A stretch of 64,000 nucleotides of DNA from [Phialemoniopsis] sp. UDSM-2020 (GCA_018873225.1 JAEILZ010000002.1:496001-560000), one strand, 5' to 3'; numbered from the stretch's first letter, positions 42,934 to 54,969 are shown. The notes: generated by a model from the sequence alone, not told the origin. A program made the numbers and translations.

Positions 42934-44472
42934 TCAGGAAATTGTGATATCCTTCGAAAATGCAGTGTCGGTAAGCTTCAGCGCCTTGAAGTCAGTGGTC
43001 GGCTTCGTACTATCGTTCAGATAGATATTCTTGAGCGTGGCTCCAGTGACCATGGACGATGCATTGTAACCCTTGATCAACGAGTTCTTGTCTCCCAGAT
43101 CACGGATGCGAACATTCTCCACCCGCACATTCTCGATAGGTCCGACTCCCTGGCCAGAAAGCTCGACAAAGATGGCCATCCACGTGGCCACACCGGGAAG
43201 GTTGACTCCATCAAGACCCTCGATTTCGATATTCTTCCAGGTGATATCTCTTGCGACCCCGGGACCAAATTTGTGGTCGACTCCAAGACCGACTGCCGCG
43301 GTATAGGTGACACCATCTTGAAATGTGATGCCCTCTTGGTACTGGTAGACACCCTGTCCGACCTTGAAGCTGTAGCAGCGGGTCCACGAAACCAGGTCCG
43401 TGAAGGAAACGTTGGACAGCGGCAGCGGATCATAAGGGTATGCCTTGAAGATGTCATCGTCATTCTCTGGCCAGGTCTTGGTGCTGAAGCTGTCATCGTG
43501 CGCAATGGCAATAGCTCGAGTAGTGAAGACGTTCGTGGACTCGACCGCATCGATGCCATCGTTCTGCACCATGTCGATGCGGTTCAGGATCTTGAGATTG
43601 TTGAGGAAGACATTGTTGCTCTGCGTGGGGACGACGGTCCAGAAGGAGCTCTCGCGGATCAGCAGGCCGTCTGCGGTGAAGTGCTCAGTGCCTGCGGGGA
43701 CGAGGACCTGGGCCACGTGCTTGCCCTTCTGGTAGTCGTAACCGTTCGCGTCGAGTGTGCCGCGCCCGTAGATCTTGATGTTCTTGGAGTTGATAGCTGT
43801 CGAGATCCACCAAGTTCCAGGTCCGAGACCGGGCTTGTTGTATGTCTGGTTGTAGTCGGCCGGGTTGCCAGTGAAGCGTAGCACCGCGCCTCCAGCCAGG
43901 TACAAGGACGTGCCGTCGGGAATGACGATGTTGCCGACGAGGTAGACGCCCTCGGGAACGTAGATCGTGTGGCCTTTGCCAGCATTCAGGGCATCTTGGA
44001 TGCCCTTGGTGATAGCAGCCCCAGTGTTATCGGCATTGTAGTCTTTGACGTTGTAGATTCCAGAGCCTGAAGAAGCCGGTTTGTCCGTCTCGGTCGGGTC
44101 GGCCACGATGACAAACTCCTTGAGGCTGTTGATCTTGACGATTAGGTAATAAGCCTTCTTGACTTTGAAAGTCAGGGTGGACCCCTGGACAGTAGCGGCG
44201 ATCTTGAGCTTCTTGGGGGTAATGGTGTACGAAGTGATGGCAGCGCCGCTGCTCAGCGTGATCTTGTACTCTGTATCCTGGCCCTCGTCCATGGACAGTT
44301 GAGCATAGTCGTAGCCATCGTAGTACTTAACAGTAGGCACGGACTTGCCACCAGCCGTGAGACTGAAGTCAGTTGATGCAGAGTAGATTGATGGTCGAGG
44401 GTACGTCGTGACAGCCGCGTAAACTGACGACAGGAAGAAGACGCAAACCACAAGAAGTCGATGTAGGAACAT
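42934..44472 (-). CDS. Secreted right-handed beta-helix hydrolase (GH28-type)
   Basis: Intronless, about 512 aa from the ATG at 44472; the frame extends upstream only through GTG-type starts. MFLHRLLVVCVFFLSSVYA is a signal peptide. An N-terminal domain of about 130 residues precedes the beta-helix. The helix starts at IYNVKDYNADNTGAAITKGI and shows the repetitive coils GHTIYVPEGVYLVGNIVIPD, NIKIYGRGTLDANGY and NNVFLNNLKILNR. The active-site coil is NDGIDAVESTNV, then AHDDSF, with Asp residues spaced as in polygalacturonase-like enzymes. GH28 and related families cleave pectin backbones or side chains; the precise family (GH28 versus a distant beta-helix family such as GH49) needs a profile search. 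It clusters with a permease and GH79 on the same strand. Confidence 0.78.
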   Translation of the reverse strand: MFLHRLLVVCVFFLSSVYAAVTTYPRPSIYSASTDFSLTAGGKSVPTVKYYDGYDYAQLSMDEGQDTEYKITLSSGAAITSYTITPKKLKIAATVQGSTLTFKVKKAYYLIVKINSLKEFVIVADPTETDKPASSGSGIYNVKDYNADNTGAAITKGIQDALNAGKGHTIYVPEGVYLVGNIVIPDGTSLYLAGGAVLRFTGNPADYNQTYNKPGLGPGTWWISTAINSKNIKIYGRGTLDANGYDYQKGKHVAQVLVPAGTEHFTADGLLIRESSFWTVVPTQSNNVFLNNLKILNRIDMVQNDGIDAVESTNVFTTRAIAIAHDDSFSTKTWPENDDDIFKAYPYDPLPLSNVSFTDLVSWTRCYSFKVGQGVYQYQEGITFQDGVTYTAAVGLGVDHKFGPGVARDITWKNIEIEGLDGVNLPGVATWMAIFVELSGQGVGPIENVRVENVRIRDLGDKNSLIKGYNASSMVTGATLKNIYLNDSTKPTTDFKALKLTDTAFSKDITIS

Positions 44473-45035
44473 GACGGGCGATTGCCTCGACAGAGATGGT
44501 GAAAGAGCTTTGGGAGAGACCAGCACCACTTCAACAACAACACATTAATACAGAGATCCACTGTTATTTATGTATGGCAATCACCTTGTCCATCTCCCGC
44601 CAACGGGGCCATCTTGGCTCTCAACTTCGCCAACGTCGTCCATCAATTGTGCCTTGCAGTGGCATCCCACAATTTGATCCCGCATTTGCTTACAACCCCG
44701 CACGACACATGGCTCATCCCGCAATTCTGGATGGGCATGGGAGTGCACGTAGTCTCCACGCAACGTAGTGTGCGGCACGGAGAGTCCCAAGATAGAAATG
44801 CCCGAGCTCCGCCACCAAAATTTGGCTGTGCCGTCCAGGCAATGGTCACGAAATAGAACCTCGATGGTTTCAACGCGGCGGCGCCATGCTCTGTTGGGGG
44901 CGGCAAGCTAGGTGATCATCGGTCGCTACTTGGTCGCATGAGCAAAAGCTTAGCACTTTTAACAGCAACGCACGCAAAGCCTGATCCATGATGAGCAAAT
45001 ACTAGCCATGTCTTCCCGTGGCACGGGGCTCCTCG
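44473..45035. other. Intergenic, GH28-type promoter and GH79 3' flank
   Basis: 563 nt. An ATAAATA element (minus strand) lies about 100 nt before the GH28-type ATG, and a CCCCGCA element is at about 44695. No gene. Confidence 0.5.
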
Positions 45036-46693
45036 CTACAGAAAGTGCACCAGCGCATACGAAGAGTGAGGTAGCGTGACAGAGAAACGCCCGCGCTTAA
45101 CAGATACCCATTCTGCATCTGTCGTGACGTTCGGTAAGCGGAACGGTCGACCCTGATCCAACTCATAGTTATACGAGTAGCCATCCCACGAGATACCTGA
45201 CATGGCGTCGCTCCCGCTTGCCATTAGGCGCTGTACTCTAGCTTTCATATTGCCGCAAATGCGGTCCAAAACAAAAGTGTACTCCTTGGACGGGCGCGCC
45301 TCCCCAGACGTCCCATTGAACTCAACCATGTTAAGCACTGCAATGCGAGAAAGTCTACCATCTTGATAGATCGCATATGCAGACTCCGTCTCGCTGGATA
45401 GATCCAGATGAGCCACTTGAATCCTGTGACGCACCGAGTTCCCCAAGGTCGCCGCTGCGGCAATATTTCCATAATACGGTGCTTTTGTGGCGGGGATCGT
45501 GTCCTCAAAGTTGCCAGGTTGCCAGGACGAGTAGGTATAGTTCATGCCCTGATGAAAATGGACACGCTGGATTCCACGAGACGCGGCAAGTAAGCTGAAG
45601 TCGATACTCCACAGTGCGGCTCCGCACACGTCCGACACCCCGACCCGGCCCTGGTTGAACAGGCTGTTGCCCTCTCCAATGATATAAGGTAGCCCGGTGT
45701 CATTCAGGGCAGTCTTGATTTTGGTCTGTGAGTCGAGGCCGATTGATGTGAGACTATGATTCATGAGAGTGCCTTGCAATGTCACTGTTGGATCCTGTGA
45801 GCCTGCAATATAATGATGTGTCCCAACGGTTGATATCCTGTCGTCTGCGTTGTAGCCGGCTTGAAATGCAGGATCAACCCATTTGAGACCTGCGAATGAC
45901 GGGCCGAGGAACTTGAAAGGCTTGTCGGCACAGCCCGATGCGCGATAGATGGAAGCTAGCGTGTCGGTTCTGTTCTTCCAGTCATGGACGTAGGCAGCTG
46001 GTGTCCAGGTTGTGTGGTCCCTAATTGCAGGGCGGTTCGATTTAACAGCATTGTAATGATCTGGAGCCCGCATCAGTTCATCTTGTTGTTCTCATCTTTG
46101 ATACATCTTTGTATCCACTTACCCGCTTCGTTGCCCATCTCCCAAAAAGCAAAGCTGTCCTGCCCGATAGCTTGACATATTAGTGGAAGAGTGGCTCTCA
46201 GACTGTCAAATCCACCATTCGTCGCATTGGCGCCGAGATTGAATCCGAAGCTGAACTTGACGTCATCAAATGTCTGGAAGCTCTCGAAATAAGGCTGGCC
46301 GTATTTAATCGTGGTCGGGTATGGGATAGCTGGGTTGCCAAAACTGCGGTTGGTAGCGACCTGCAGAGTTGGGTCATAGAGAGCATTATCCTGAGTGTTT
46401 CCACCGACTCTAACGTATGGCTTAACGCCCGTGAACTCTATGAAATTCGAGAGGAGCGTGTGTGAAAATGTGTTTGGATGAGACAGATTGCCTGAGGTCA
46501 GATCAGCATATGCAGTGGGATAGACGACGTCCTTGTGACATGTACCTGCAAACTCAGGGAACCAACTGAACTCAATGGAGTAGGATATGAATGACTCTCC
46601 AATAGGCTGGCTAATATCGCTAGGTAGTTTCAAAGACACCTCAATGGCCTTGCACGCTCCGATAAGGAGTATTCCCTGTAGGAGCTTCATCAT
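45036..46693 (-). CDS. Secreted GH79 beta-glucuronidase-type hydrolase
   Basis: Two exons, 46693-46123 and 46060-45036 (62-nt intron, GTAAGT to CAG), give about 531 aa. MMKLLQGILLIGACKAIEV is the signal peptide. The TIM barrel carries FAFWEMGNEADHY near residue 185, the acid/base Glu, and LPYIIGEGNSLFNQGRVGVS near residue 317, the nucleophile Glu. SYSIEFSWFPEFAG and YVRVGGNTQDNA near the N-terminus are also GH79-like. The C-terminal beta-domain ends in RGRFSVTLPHSSYALVHFL. GH79 fungal enzymes remove glucuronic or 4-O-methylglucuronic acid from arabinogalactan and related glycans. Many N-glycosylation sequons are present. Its neighbours (GH28-type and permease) make this a pectin/arabinogalactan use cluster. 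Confidence 0.9.
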
Positions 46694-47184
46694 CGTCAAG
46701 ACCGTGACGTGGACAGCAGCGACCTTTCGGACAACATCGAGTTGCACCAATGGTGTTCAATTCAAGGTCAAATAATCATTCAAAACCATCATAGAACATT
46801 GCACCGGTGAAGGAACTTCCCCGATACGCCGTGAACATTGTCCCGATGCAGTGCGGGGCCCCGCAGATCCTAAGTGTAGCCCCGCAAGCCCGACCTGGCC
46901 GGGGGAATTGGCCACGAGGACAAAGGACTAGCCGTCGTTGATGAACTCAAGATCGATCATATTAGCTATTTTAGAATGAGGAATACCATACTGGAGGCTA
47001 ACCCCTGCACAGGAACGCCGACGACGCGACCAACAACATGTTCCCAAAACCGAGAATGTTCACTCGCCCATCCAAACCCATTGATTGATACTAGACAAAA
47101 CATAATGAGTAGATGCTACGCGATGAGTACCGTAGCTAAGTTGGTGATTTGAACCGTTTCGTCGCCTCTCACTCTCCCCTCTTT
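46694..47184. other. Intergenic, GH79 promoter
   Basis: 491 nt. Contains a perfect 12-bp palindrome GCGGGGCCCCGC at about 46854-46865 and another CCCCGCA about 15 nt later. Both contain GCGGGG, a match to the CreA consensus SYGGRG. Confidence 0.5.
46854..46865. promoter_or_regulatory. GCGGGGCCCCGC palindrome upstream of GH79
   Basis: A perfect 12-bp dyad about 160 nt before the GH79 ATG. Two overlapping GCGGGG hexamers, one per strand, match SYGGRG, the known fungal CreA target, so carbon repression is plausible. Confidence 0.5.
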
Positions 47185-48960
47185 CTAGTGTACAGGAGGT
47201 TTTGCGAACTTGTATGTTTGATGGTCCGGGTCCGCCTGGTCCTCGGGCTCAGAAACTGCCACCAGCTCGGCCAATCGGCCATTGTGCTTGAGGCATGGAG
47301 GCAAGTACCCGCCGTGGTTGTTGCACGGATGGTATCCGGCGTTGTTCTGCAGGCGCCAGAGCAGCGACTCGTGTAGCACGGCGTCGGGTGGAATGTCTCG
47401 GGTCGCGCCCTTGTTGAGAGGGAAGCGCACATTCACCCACTCGTTACCCGAGAGCTCCCAGCGTTTGATAATGGGGAGCCATTCTAGTTCAATCATGTTA
47501 GGACCAAGATTGGTAGTCAGGAGAAAAGGCGTTGCCACTTACCCATAAACTTCCACAGCAGGACCTTGAAGAATCCCGTGCCATGGCTAAACCGAAGGGA
47601 GTCGTGCATGAAACCCCTCAGCGCCTGGTCCTTGTTGAATCGCCGCCGGAAGCCGTGCAGCCGGAAGGTCCACTTCACTGCAGCCGGCGGATCCTTCCTA
47701 CCTATAAGCTCAACCTCACGGATCATCCACGCTAACGGAATGTCGCTCATCTGGTAGGGGTCAAGACGGACGTCTCTGCTGGGCTCCTTGGACTTGCGCG
47801 TCACCCAGAAGGTCTTCACGCGCTGCCAGAACGAGGGCTTGTTAGTCCCGTCGTCCTTGGCCGGGTCCTTGTACCCATCCTCGTTGCTCGCGGGCCAGCC
47901 GCCGCCGACGTCGCCGTGGCAGCCGGGGAACCACACCTCCTTGATGTCCTCGGCGTGCTCGTCGTCGTCGCCCTCGTCGTCCTCGTCCGCGGCGCGGATG
48001 TCCTGCGCCAGCAGCGCGGCCTTGAACTTGACGCGCCGCTCGTCGACGGCGACGGCGTGCCGCACGAACTGCGCCGTGCCCTTGACGGGCATGGGCTTCG
48101 GGGCCTCGCGCTCGAGCACGGCGACGGAGCTGACGCAGTCCCACATGCCGAGGAAGTAGACCTTAATGTTGCGCTCCTCGACCTTGCCGCAGTGGCGCAC
48201 CTTTTCCTTGCGGCAAAAGGTGTTGCTGAAGGCCGTGATCTCGTCGCGCGCCCAGTGGTGCCTGTGCGTCGCGTGCTCGCTGCTGGCGCCGTCCGTGTCG
48301 GCGGCGGCGTCGGGGCTGCCGGTGCTGTCGTCGGCGACCTCGCCGGCCAGGTAGCGCTGGTAGAGGCGGTAGGCGAAGGGGACCATCTCCTCGTTACCCT
48401 TGCAGAGAAGGCCGACGGTGAAGATCATGCGTGCCAGGAACTTGGCTGTGAAGGATCCGCGGCTGAAGCCGAACATGTAAATTTTGTCGCCCTGACAGGG
48501 TAAGCATTTGTGGTCAAGGGTGGACGATTCTACTTACCGAATCATAGTATCGCATCAAGAAGCGATATCCCGCAATTACGTGTGCGTCAAAGGTTGTGCC
48601 GAACCCTTGGTCCAGCGTCTGCGAGACGGAGCTCTTGAATTCTCCATAGAACGTCTTGTTCACAGACGTCTCGTTGATATCATAAGTTCCGATTCCCGCT
48701 TTCATGAATGTCAGTGGCGGGCTCGACTCGCAGGGATCGCATAACTTACTTTGGTAGTAATGAAATTGGTTGGGATCATTGCGATCAAGCTTGCTCAGGA
48801 TCTTGACCACGTTGGTGTCGGCATTGGATCCGCTGAAGGTGTTGCCAGTGCCATCGAAGCACAGAACGAGCTTTTTTGGTTCCCGATGTGCGTCTCCATT
48901 GACGCCGTTGACGCCGTTAGTGCCATTGGTCCCGTTCGTACCGTTGACGACACCAGCCAT
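47185..48960 (-). CDS. DUF2235 alpha/beta-hydrolase domain protein
   Basis: Four exons, 48960-48750, 48698-48538, 48491-47543 and 47483-47185, give about 539 aa. The N-terminus is a low-complexity Asn-Gly-Thr/Val run ([19 protein letters not shown]). The DUF2235 domain starts [16 protein letters not shown] and contains [14 protein letters not shown], the nucleophile elbow [18 protein letters not shown] near residue 130, [15 protein letters not shown] and [15 protein letters not shown]. The Ser-Asp-His of the fold can be placed on GFSRGS, MWD and PGCHGD. The family includes bacterial type VI secretion phospholipase effectors and many fungal proteins of unknown role. No signal peptide or membrane segment. 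An acidic insertion ([14 protein letters not shown]) lies just before the His motif. Confidence 0.88.
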
Positions 48961-50762
48961 TATAAATATTCATGCACTGGAGCTACTGTGTGTATCTCTG
49001 TTCAGGTCAAGGCAAGCTCGCCTGGATGAATCGTCTGGACATCGCCGGAGGAAGGAGGATTTTTGTCCTGGGGGCTCAGCGGCTCCCTTTATCAAATTGT
49101 TGCACACTACCAAGGTATTGCCAAACGTCAGCACCAAACTTAGACATCGGTCTGGCCGTGGCTGCTGGGGAGTGTCAATAGTTAGGCTACATGCAGCCAA
49201 TCGTGACGGAGAAAAACGTCAGGGGTTGCCCGTCTGAGTTTTTCAAGACCCAACCCCCACCCCTTCATTCCTGTCAAACACTATTCCATTGTCGTGATCA
49301 ACACAAGGTTTCAACCAGTGTCGATCGCTCTTGCATTTCAATTCGATTGGCAAGCTCGAACGCGAAGGTTTCCGTCGGTTGAGGGCTTTCTTGAGGACAG
49401 ACACAGCATAATCGGACTCGGTGAGCACCTTATTGGTCGGCCCGTTCCCTTGCATTATCCCGCGTTCGTCTGTTCAGGTAGCCACTAGAGCAAGCGGCTT
49501 ACCTATTGCGATCCGATTTGCAGGAGGGGCCGTCTCACAGCTCAGCTGGTGGCACCGGCTACACCGCTTGCAGCTTGGTGATTATCGGTGGCACAGGCTG
49601 TTCAGGCAAGCCACATAGCTGCTAGCCGATGGTTACTCGTCCATTCTGCTGTACCAGGCCAAGATGGGCGTGCATTAGAATGGTCTCGGCCGCGGCCCCA
49701 GGGTGCCCAATGCCGAGATTAGGTGGCTATCGTTGTCGCGACGTGCATTATCGTGAACTCGGTCCTTTTCTGCTTTGGCGAATTCTCAATTGATCTGTAG
49801 TAGAGAAACGCAAACCAATTGGGGGATGGAGGCCGGCTGAATATCTCCTCTGATGGTTTTGCCTGATCATTGATCAATACAGAAAGAGTTTGGACTTCAA
49901 TGACTTTAGTGATTTCAGTCCGAGGCCACAACATGAGAACCGGTTACCTTGCTGCTGCAGTGGTACCATCTCTGTCCTTTTTGCTTTCCCCAGCTTTTGC
50001 CCCCCAAGCTTCGTCAAGGTGTTACCCGCATCTGCCGATCCGAGACCTGCACGAAATCACACAAAAACCGATCCGTGCATCAATCTCGCATCCGAGCCGC
50101 ATTCACACCGGCTTGGCCCTGTATGGTGAGCAGTCACATGCGGCTACCACTGGAAATCAGGAAAGTGATCTTCCTGTCTCTCCCACTGGCCTGACAGATC
50201 TCGAGCAAATGAAACACTGAGGAACTTGCCGAGATGCAGTACCCTGATACGGCCTAGTGCCCAGCCAGCCCAGTGTCATGTTGGAGAGGTTGATCGTGTC
50301 TTGTCTTGTCTCACCGCCCGCCAATGACGCGCAACCCAGGAAGCCTCCTTCCGTTAGCCGTGTGACCCGGAACGAGCAGCATGTGTAATGTTCGAGAGCG
50401 GGGTTGGCCGGCCTCCGGTTGACTTTGATGGGCCCTTTGCCCTCTCCGTGGCTCGAGGCTGCAGCCAAACAGCAACCGCGAGTCTCTAAACACTGAAATC
50501 GATTGGCTTCCTGTCGCATGTCCGCTTCACTTTCTCAGCTGTGAACTACCTGTGTGGCTGCCAAAGGGCAGATATGCAACGAAAACACCGTGCAGCACAC
50601 ACACCAATTCAGCGCGAATCCGTGACTGAGGAAACGTCATCTGATGCTTGCCAATCTTGTCGAGCTGCCCGACAAGAGGGAGGGGGGATTGTAATGTCTC
50701 GGGCTTGATAGGTTGGCTGGAAGAGCCTGTGGCAGCAAGAGAGAAGCGGAGCACTGCTTGGA
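48961..50762. other. Intergenic, 1.8 kb
   Basis: No supported gene. It contains the DUF2235 promoter on the left and the dioxygenase promoter on the right. Frames such as 49870-50220 plus and 50157-50519 minus show no domain-like sequence. Confidence 0.5.
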
Positions 50763-50769
50763 TATAAAA
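50763..50769 (+). promoter_or_regulatory. TATA box of the linoleate dioxygenase gene
   Basis: TATAAAA, 130 nt before the ATG at 50899. Confidence 0.5.
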
Positions 50770-50898
50770 TGAGATTCTGAATGCGGCCGTGCTCTTGTTA
50801 TTGACTTGAATCCGTAAACATGGCTGGCTTGGTTTATTGAATCAAATATTCCGAAGCAGAACCAAGTAAGTACTAGAACATCCAGAACAAGTGTAACC

Positions 50899-53800
50899 AT
50901 GGCTTTCGACGAGAAGTTTCAAGCCGGCGAGGCGTACAAGGACCCTCAAAAGGAGGCCTTGAGCCTCGACGACCCCGTCAAGATTGCCACAGCCTTGGTC
51001 AAGGACTACGCCGGCGTTCGTAACGCGGCGTCCATCCCACAGCTCGCCGAGCTCATTCGGGAACTGATAGAAAAGGGAAAGCCTCTCGATGATAGAAAGG
51101 GGTAAGTCCAAAAAGCCAAGAGCCAGAGGACAACAATTCTAACAAGCACTAGCACCACCGAACTTCTCATCGGCATTCTAACCTCCCTCCCTTCAACATC
51201 CGAGATCAGAACCCAACTCACCAACAAGCTCATCGACACACTCTGGGACAACCTCCAGCACCCGCCCCTGAGCTATGTTGGCGGCGATGTCAAATACGAA
51301 GTTGTCGACTCCAAGGAGTCGGCTGCTCCTCCAGCCCACAAGCCCAACGACACAATCGAGTTCAAAGCTCCAGACAGCGATATCACCCTGCGTGAGCAGG
51401 TCCCACAAGCACCGGATGGCCTCCATCAGTACCGCATGCCGGACGGCAGCTACAACAACATCCTCGCACCCAACCTGGGCAAGGCGGGCACGCCCTACGC
51501 CAAGTCTGTCCGGACCGCCAAGCGCCTTCACGGCGTCAAGCCGGACCCAGGCCTGCTGTTCGACCTCCTCATGGCCCGCGAGGACAGCACCTTCAAGGAG
51601 AACCCGGCCGGCATCTCGTCCATGCTCTTCTACCACGCCGCCATCATCATCCACGACATCTTCCGCACCAACCGCACCGACATGAACAAGTCGGACACGT
51701 CGTCCTACCTCGACCTCGCGCCCCTCTACGGCTCCTCCCTCAAGGACCAGCTCGAGATCCGCACCATGAAGGTCGGCAAGCTCAAGCCCGACACCTTCCA
51801 CGAGAAGCGCCTGCTCGGGCAGCCCGCCGGCGTCAACGTCATGCTCGTCCTCTACAGCCGCTTCCACAACTACGTCTGCGACATCCTGCTGCAGATCAAC
51901 GAGAACGGGCGCTTCTCGCTCGAGTGCGGCGCCGACGCTACCCCGGAGGAGCGCGCCAAGGCCGTCGCCAAGCAGGACCACGACCTCTTCAACGTGGCGC
52001 GCCTGATCGTCGGCGGCTTGTACATCAACATCTGCCTGCACGACTACCTGCGCGCCATCACCAACACGCACCACACGGCGAGCGACTGGACGCTCGACCC
52101 GCGCGTCGCCATCGACAAGCAGTTCGACGGCGAAGGGGTGCCGCGCGGCGTGGGCAACCAGGTCAGCGTTGAGTTTAACCTGCTCTACCGGTTTCACTCG
52201 TGCATCTCCAAGCGCGACGAGAAGTGGATTAACGGCTTCTTCCTCAAGTTGTTCCCGGGACGCAAGGCCGAGGACCTCAAGGACGTCAGCTGGGTGGAGC
52301 TCGGACAGGCGCTCGTTACCTACGAGCAGGGAATCCCCAAGGACCCGAGCCAGCGGACGTTCGACGACCTGCAGCGCCAGGCCGACGGCACCTTCAAGGA
52401 CGAGGACCTCGTGCGCATCCTCAAGGACGCCATGGAGGATCCAGCCGGCCAGTTCGGCGCGCGCATGGTGCCCAAGGCGCTCAAGGTCGTCGAGGTGCTC
52501 GGCATCAACCAGGCGCGCAAGTGGCAGGTCGCCTCGCTCAACGAGTTCCGCGAGTTCTTCGGGCTCAAGCGCTACGAGAAGTTCAGCGAGATCAACGCCA
52601 ACACCGACATTGCGGCGCTGCTCGAGAAGCTCTACACGGACCCGGACATGGTCGAGCTGTACCCCGGGCTGATGGTCGAGGACATCAAGCCCCGTCGCGA
52701 CGCCGGCTGCGGCATCATGCCGACGTACTCTGTCGGGCGGGCCGTCCTGTCTGACGCCGTGACGCTGGTGCGGTCGGACAGGTTCAACACGCTCGACTTT
52801 ACGTGCACCAACCTGACCAACTGGGGCTTCAACGAGGTGCAGCAGGACTACAAGACGCTCGGAGGGTCGATGCTGTACAAGCTGATCCAGCGCGGGCTGC
52901 CCAACTGGTTCCCGTACAACTCGGTCGCCGTGATGCAGCCCATGTACACCAAGAAGATGAACGAGCAGATCGCGCGCGAGCTCGGCACTATTAGCCAGTA
53001 CACGCTCGACGACCCGAAGCCGCCCCCCAAGCCCGTCGTGCTTCTCACGCAGGCGGCCATCAAGCAGGTCCTCAGCAGCCCGAAGCAGTTCGTCGTGCCC
53101 TGGCTCAAGCCCATCAACGACCTGTTCCCGGGCAAGAAGGACCTCGGCTGGTTCATGCTGGCCGGCGACGAGCCGCGCAACTACGAGCACCGGGCCAGCA
53201 TGACCAAGGCCATGGGCAAGATCCCCGATTTCCACAAGTCTCTCCACGAGTTTGTCGAGCGCGCGGGCGCCGCCCTCCTCGACAAGGAGACGTTCAAGAT
53301 GCGCGAGGGCCTGTACCAGATCGATATCATCAGGGACGTTGCCATCCCGCTCAACGCGCAGCTCTTGTCGGACATGTTCTACTTTGACATGCGCACCGAC
53401 GAGAACCCCAAGGGCGCGCTGGGCGCGGCGGAGCTGTACCGCCGGCTGCTGGCGATCCGGGTGTGGGGCGTCAACAACAGCGACCCGGCGCGGGCGTGGC
53501 AGCGGCGGCGCGAGGCGCAGGAGGGCGCCAAGGCGGTCATCGACTCGACGAGACCGCTCGTCGACGAGGTGTCCCGCGGGCGCGGCCTGGGGCTCGGGAT
53601 CGCGTCGGCGGTGTCGGGCGTCGTGGGCCGCAAGGCGGACCTCAAGAAGGGGTCGCTGCGGTCTTGCGGGTTCAAGCTTGTCGAGGAGCTGCTTGCGCAG
53701 GGTAACTCTGCCGAGAAGGTCGTGGACAACTTGTGGTTGACGGCGTTTGGTGGGATTGGTGTGCCGGTTACTGCGGTAAGTTGAGCGAACTTTGACTTGA

Positions 53801-54570
53801 GATCTATGATTGCTGATGTTGGGGGCACAGTTCTACGAGATCCTGGAGTTCTTCCTGCGTCCTGCCAATGCTTCGATCTGGGCTGAAGTCCAGAGCCTTG
53901 CCCAGAAGGGTGACGACCAGGCTCTGCACGCCTACGTTGCCGAGGCGCAGCGTCTCACTAGCTCGCAGCGCAATGTGCGAGTTGCGGTTGCACCTGCGGA
54001 GCTCGAGGGCAAGACCGTGCAGCCAGGTAATCTCGTTGTCATGATGCTGGTAAGTTCTTGGTGATTTCCTAATCCTTCGTGATGTCTTCTCACACTCCAT
54101 ATAGGCGGAGGCCGGACGCAATCCTAAGGAGGTCGACAACGCAGACAAGTTTGACCCGCAGCGCAAGACCGACGCCGTGACTGCCTTCAGCTACGGCCCG
54201 CACGAGTGTCTGTACAAGCAATGGGCCCAGACCTTCATCGTCGGGCTAGTCAAAATCGCGGCAGACCTGAAGAACCTCCGTCCTGCGCCCGGCCAAATGG
54301 GTCTTGTCAAGACGATCAGGGTCGGCAGTGAGAAGGCGTACCTCAACGACAGCTGGTCTCACCTCGACTTTGATGCTAGCAGTAAGTTGCTTCCCAAATC
54401 ACACCGAATTGTTCCGCACGCTGACCATCTCGACAGCCTGGAAAGTTCACTTCGACGGCCACGGCAAGGGTAACTATGAGGGCGAGAGAACGCCCACTGA
54501 TCTCACCGCGATGCAAAAGTACTACCATGAAATCCAGAAGCGCAAGGACGAGCTTTTGGACAAGTTGTAG
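50899..54570 (+). CDS. Linoleate dioxygenase/P450 fusion (Ppo/LDS family)
   Basis: Five exons, 50899-51101, 51153-53775, 53831-54049, 54105-54381 and 54437-54570, give about 1151 aa, normal for psi-factor-producing oxygenases. The N-terminal haem dioxygenase domain shows the distal-side segment MLFYHAAIIIHDIFRTNRTD near 224-243 and the proximal-His segment EFNLLYRFHSCISKRDEKW near 410, with the family's catalytic Tyr. It oxygenates linoleic and related acids to hydroperoxides. The C-terminal P450 domain keeps the haem-thiolate segment FSYGPHECLYKQWAQTF with Cys near 1050. Its I-helix, LTAFGGIGVPVTAFYEILEF near 930-950, lacks the Asn-Gln pair that hydroperoxide isomerases of this family use, so the second product is uncertain. 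Ppo oxylipins control sporulation and host signalling. Exons are strikingly GC-rich. Confidence 0.93.
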
Positions 54571-54969
54571 GTTATTTGGCATCTTGAAGTTGAGCAAGGG
54601 ATTGGATGAATGAACGAATATCTCTTTATGGGTGTGTCGATTGCGTTCCAATTCTTTTTTGTTTGACCCAACAAGAAGGTCCTTATTCATTTACGCCACT
54701 CCAAGATTGAAACACCTTTTGCCTTGTACCAATTTCAAGCAAGGCAATTATCAGCTTGAGCTACATAAACGTGATCATGAAAGTAACCTCATCTCAATCC
54801 CTTTGATCCTGGTCCCAGTGAATTCACAAGCTGCTGTGTGAAGCTGTACAATGACCAATCTGTTTTCCAGAGGAGCACGCAAAACGCCAAAGTCGTCCCT
54901 CATCAAACCCGATCCATTACTACACCGCCTCCGTCCCTTGCACTCATGCTAATGAAGCCCATCAAGACC
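54571..54969. other. Intergenic between convergent genes
   Basis: 399 nt of 3' flanks of the dioxygenase gene and the small mitochondrial-type gene. No gene. Confidence 0.55.

Noticed and set aside
42841..43881. 346-codon plus-strand frame
   Set aside because: Antisense to the GH28-type gene, whose signal peptide and beta-helix repeats make it clearly the real gene.
51193..53247. 684-codon open frame on the minus strand
   Set aside because: It lies antisense to the linoleate dioxygenase exon, whose strong GC-third-position bias opens the opposite frame. Its sequence is low-complexity Val/Glu/Leu/Arg-rich with no domain.
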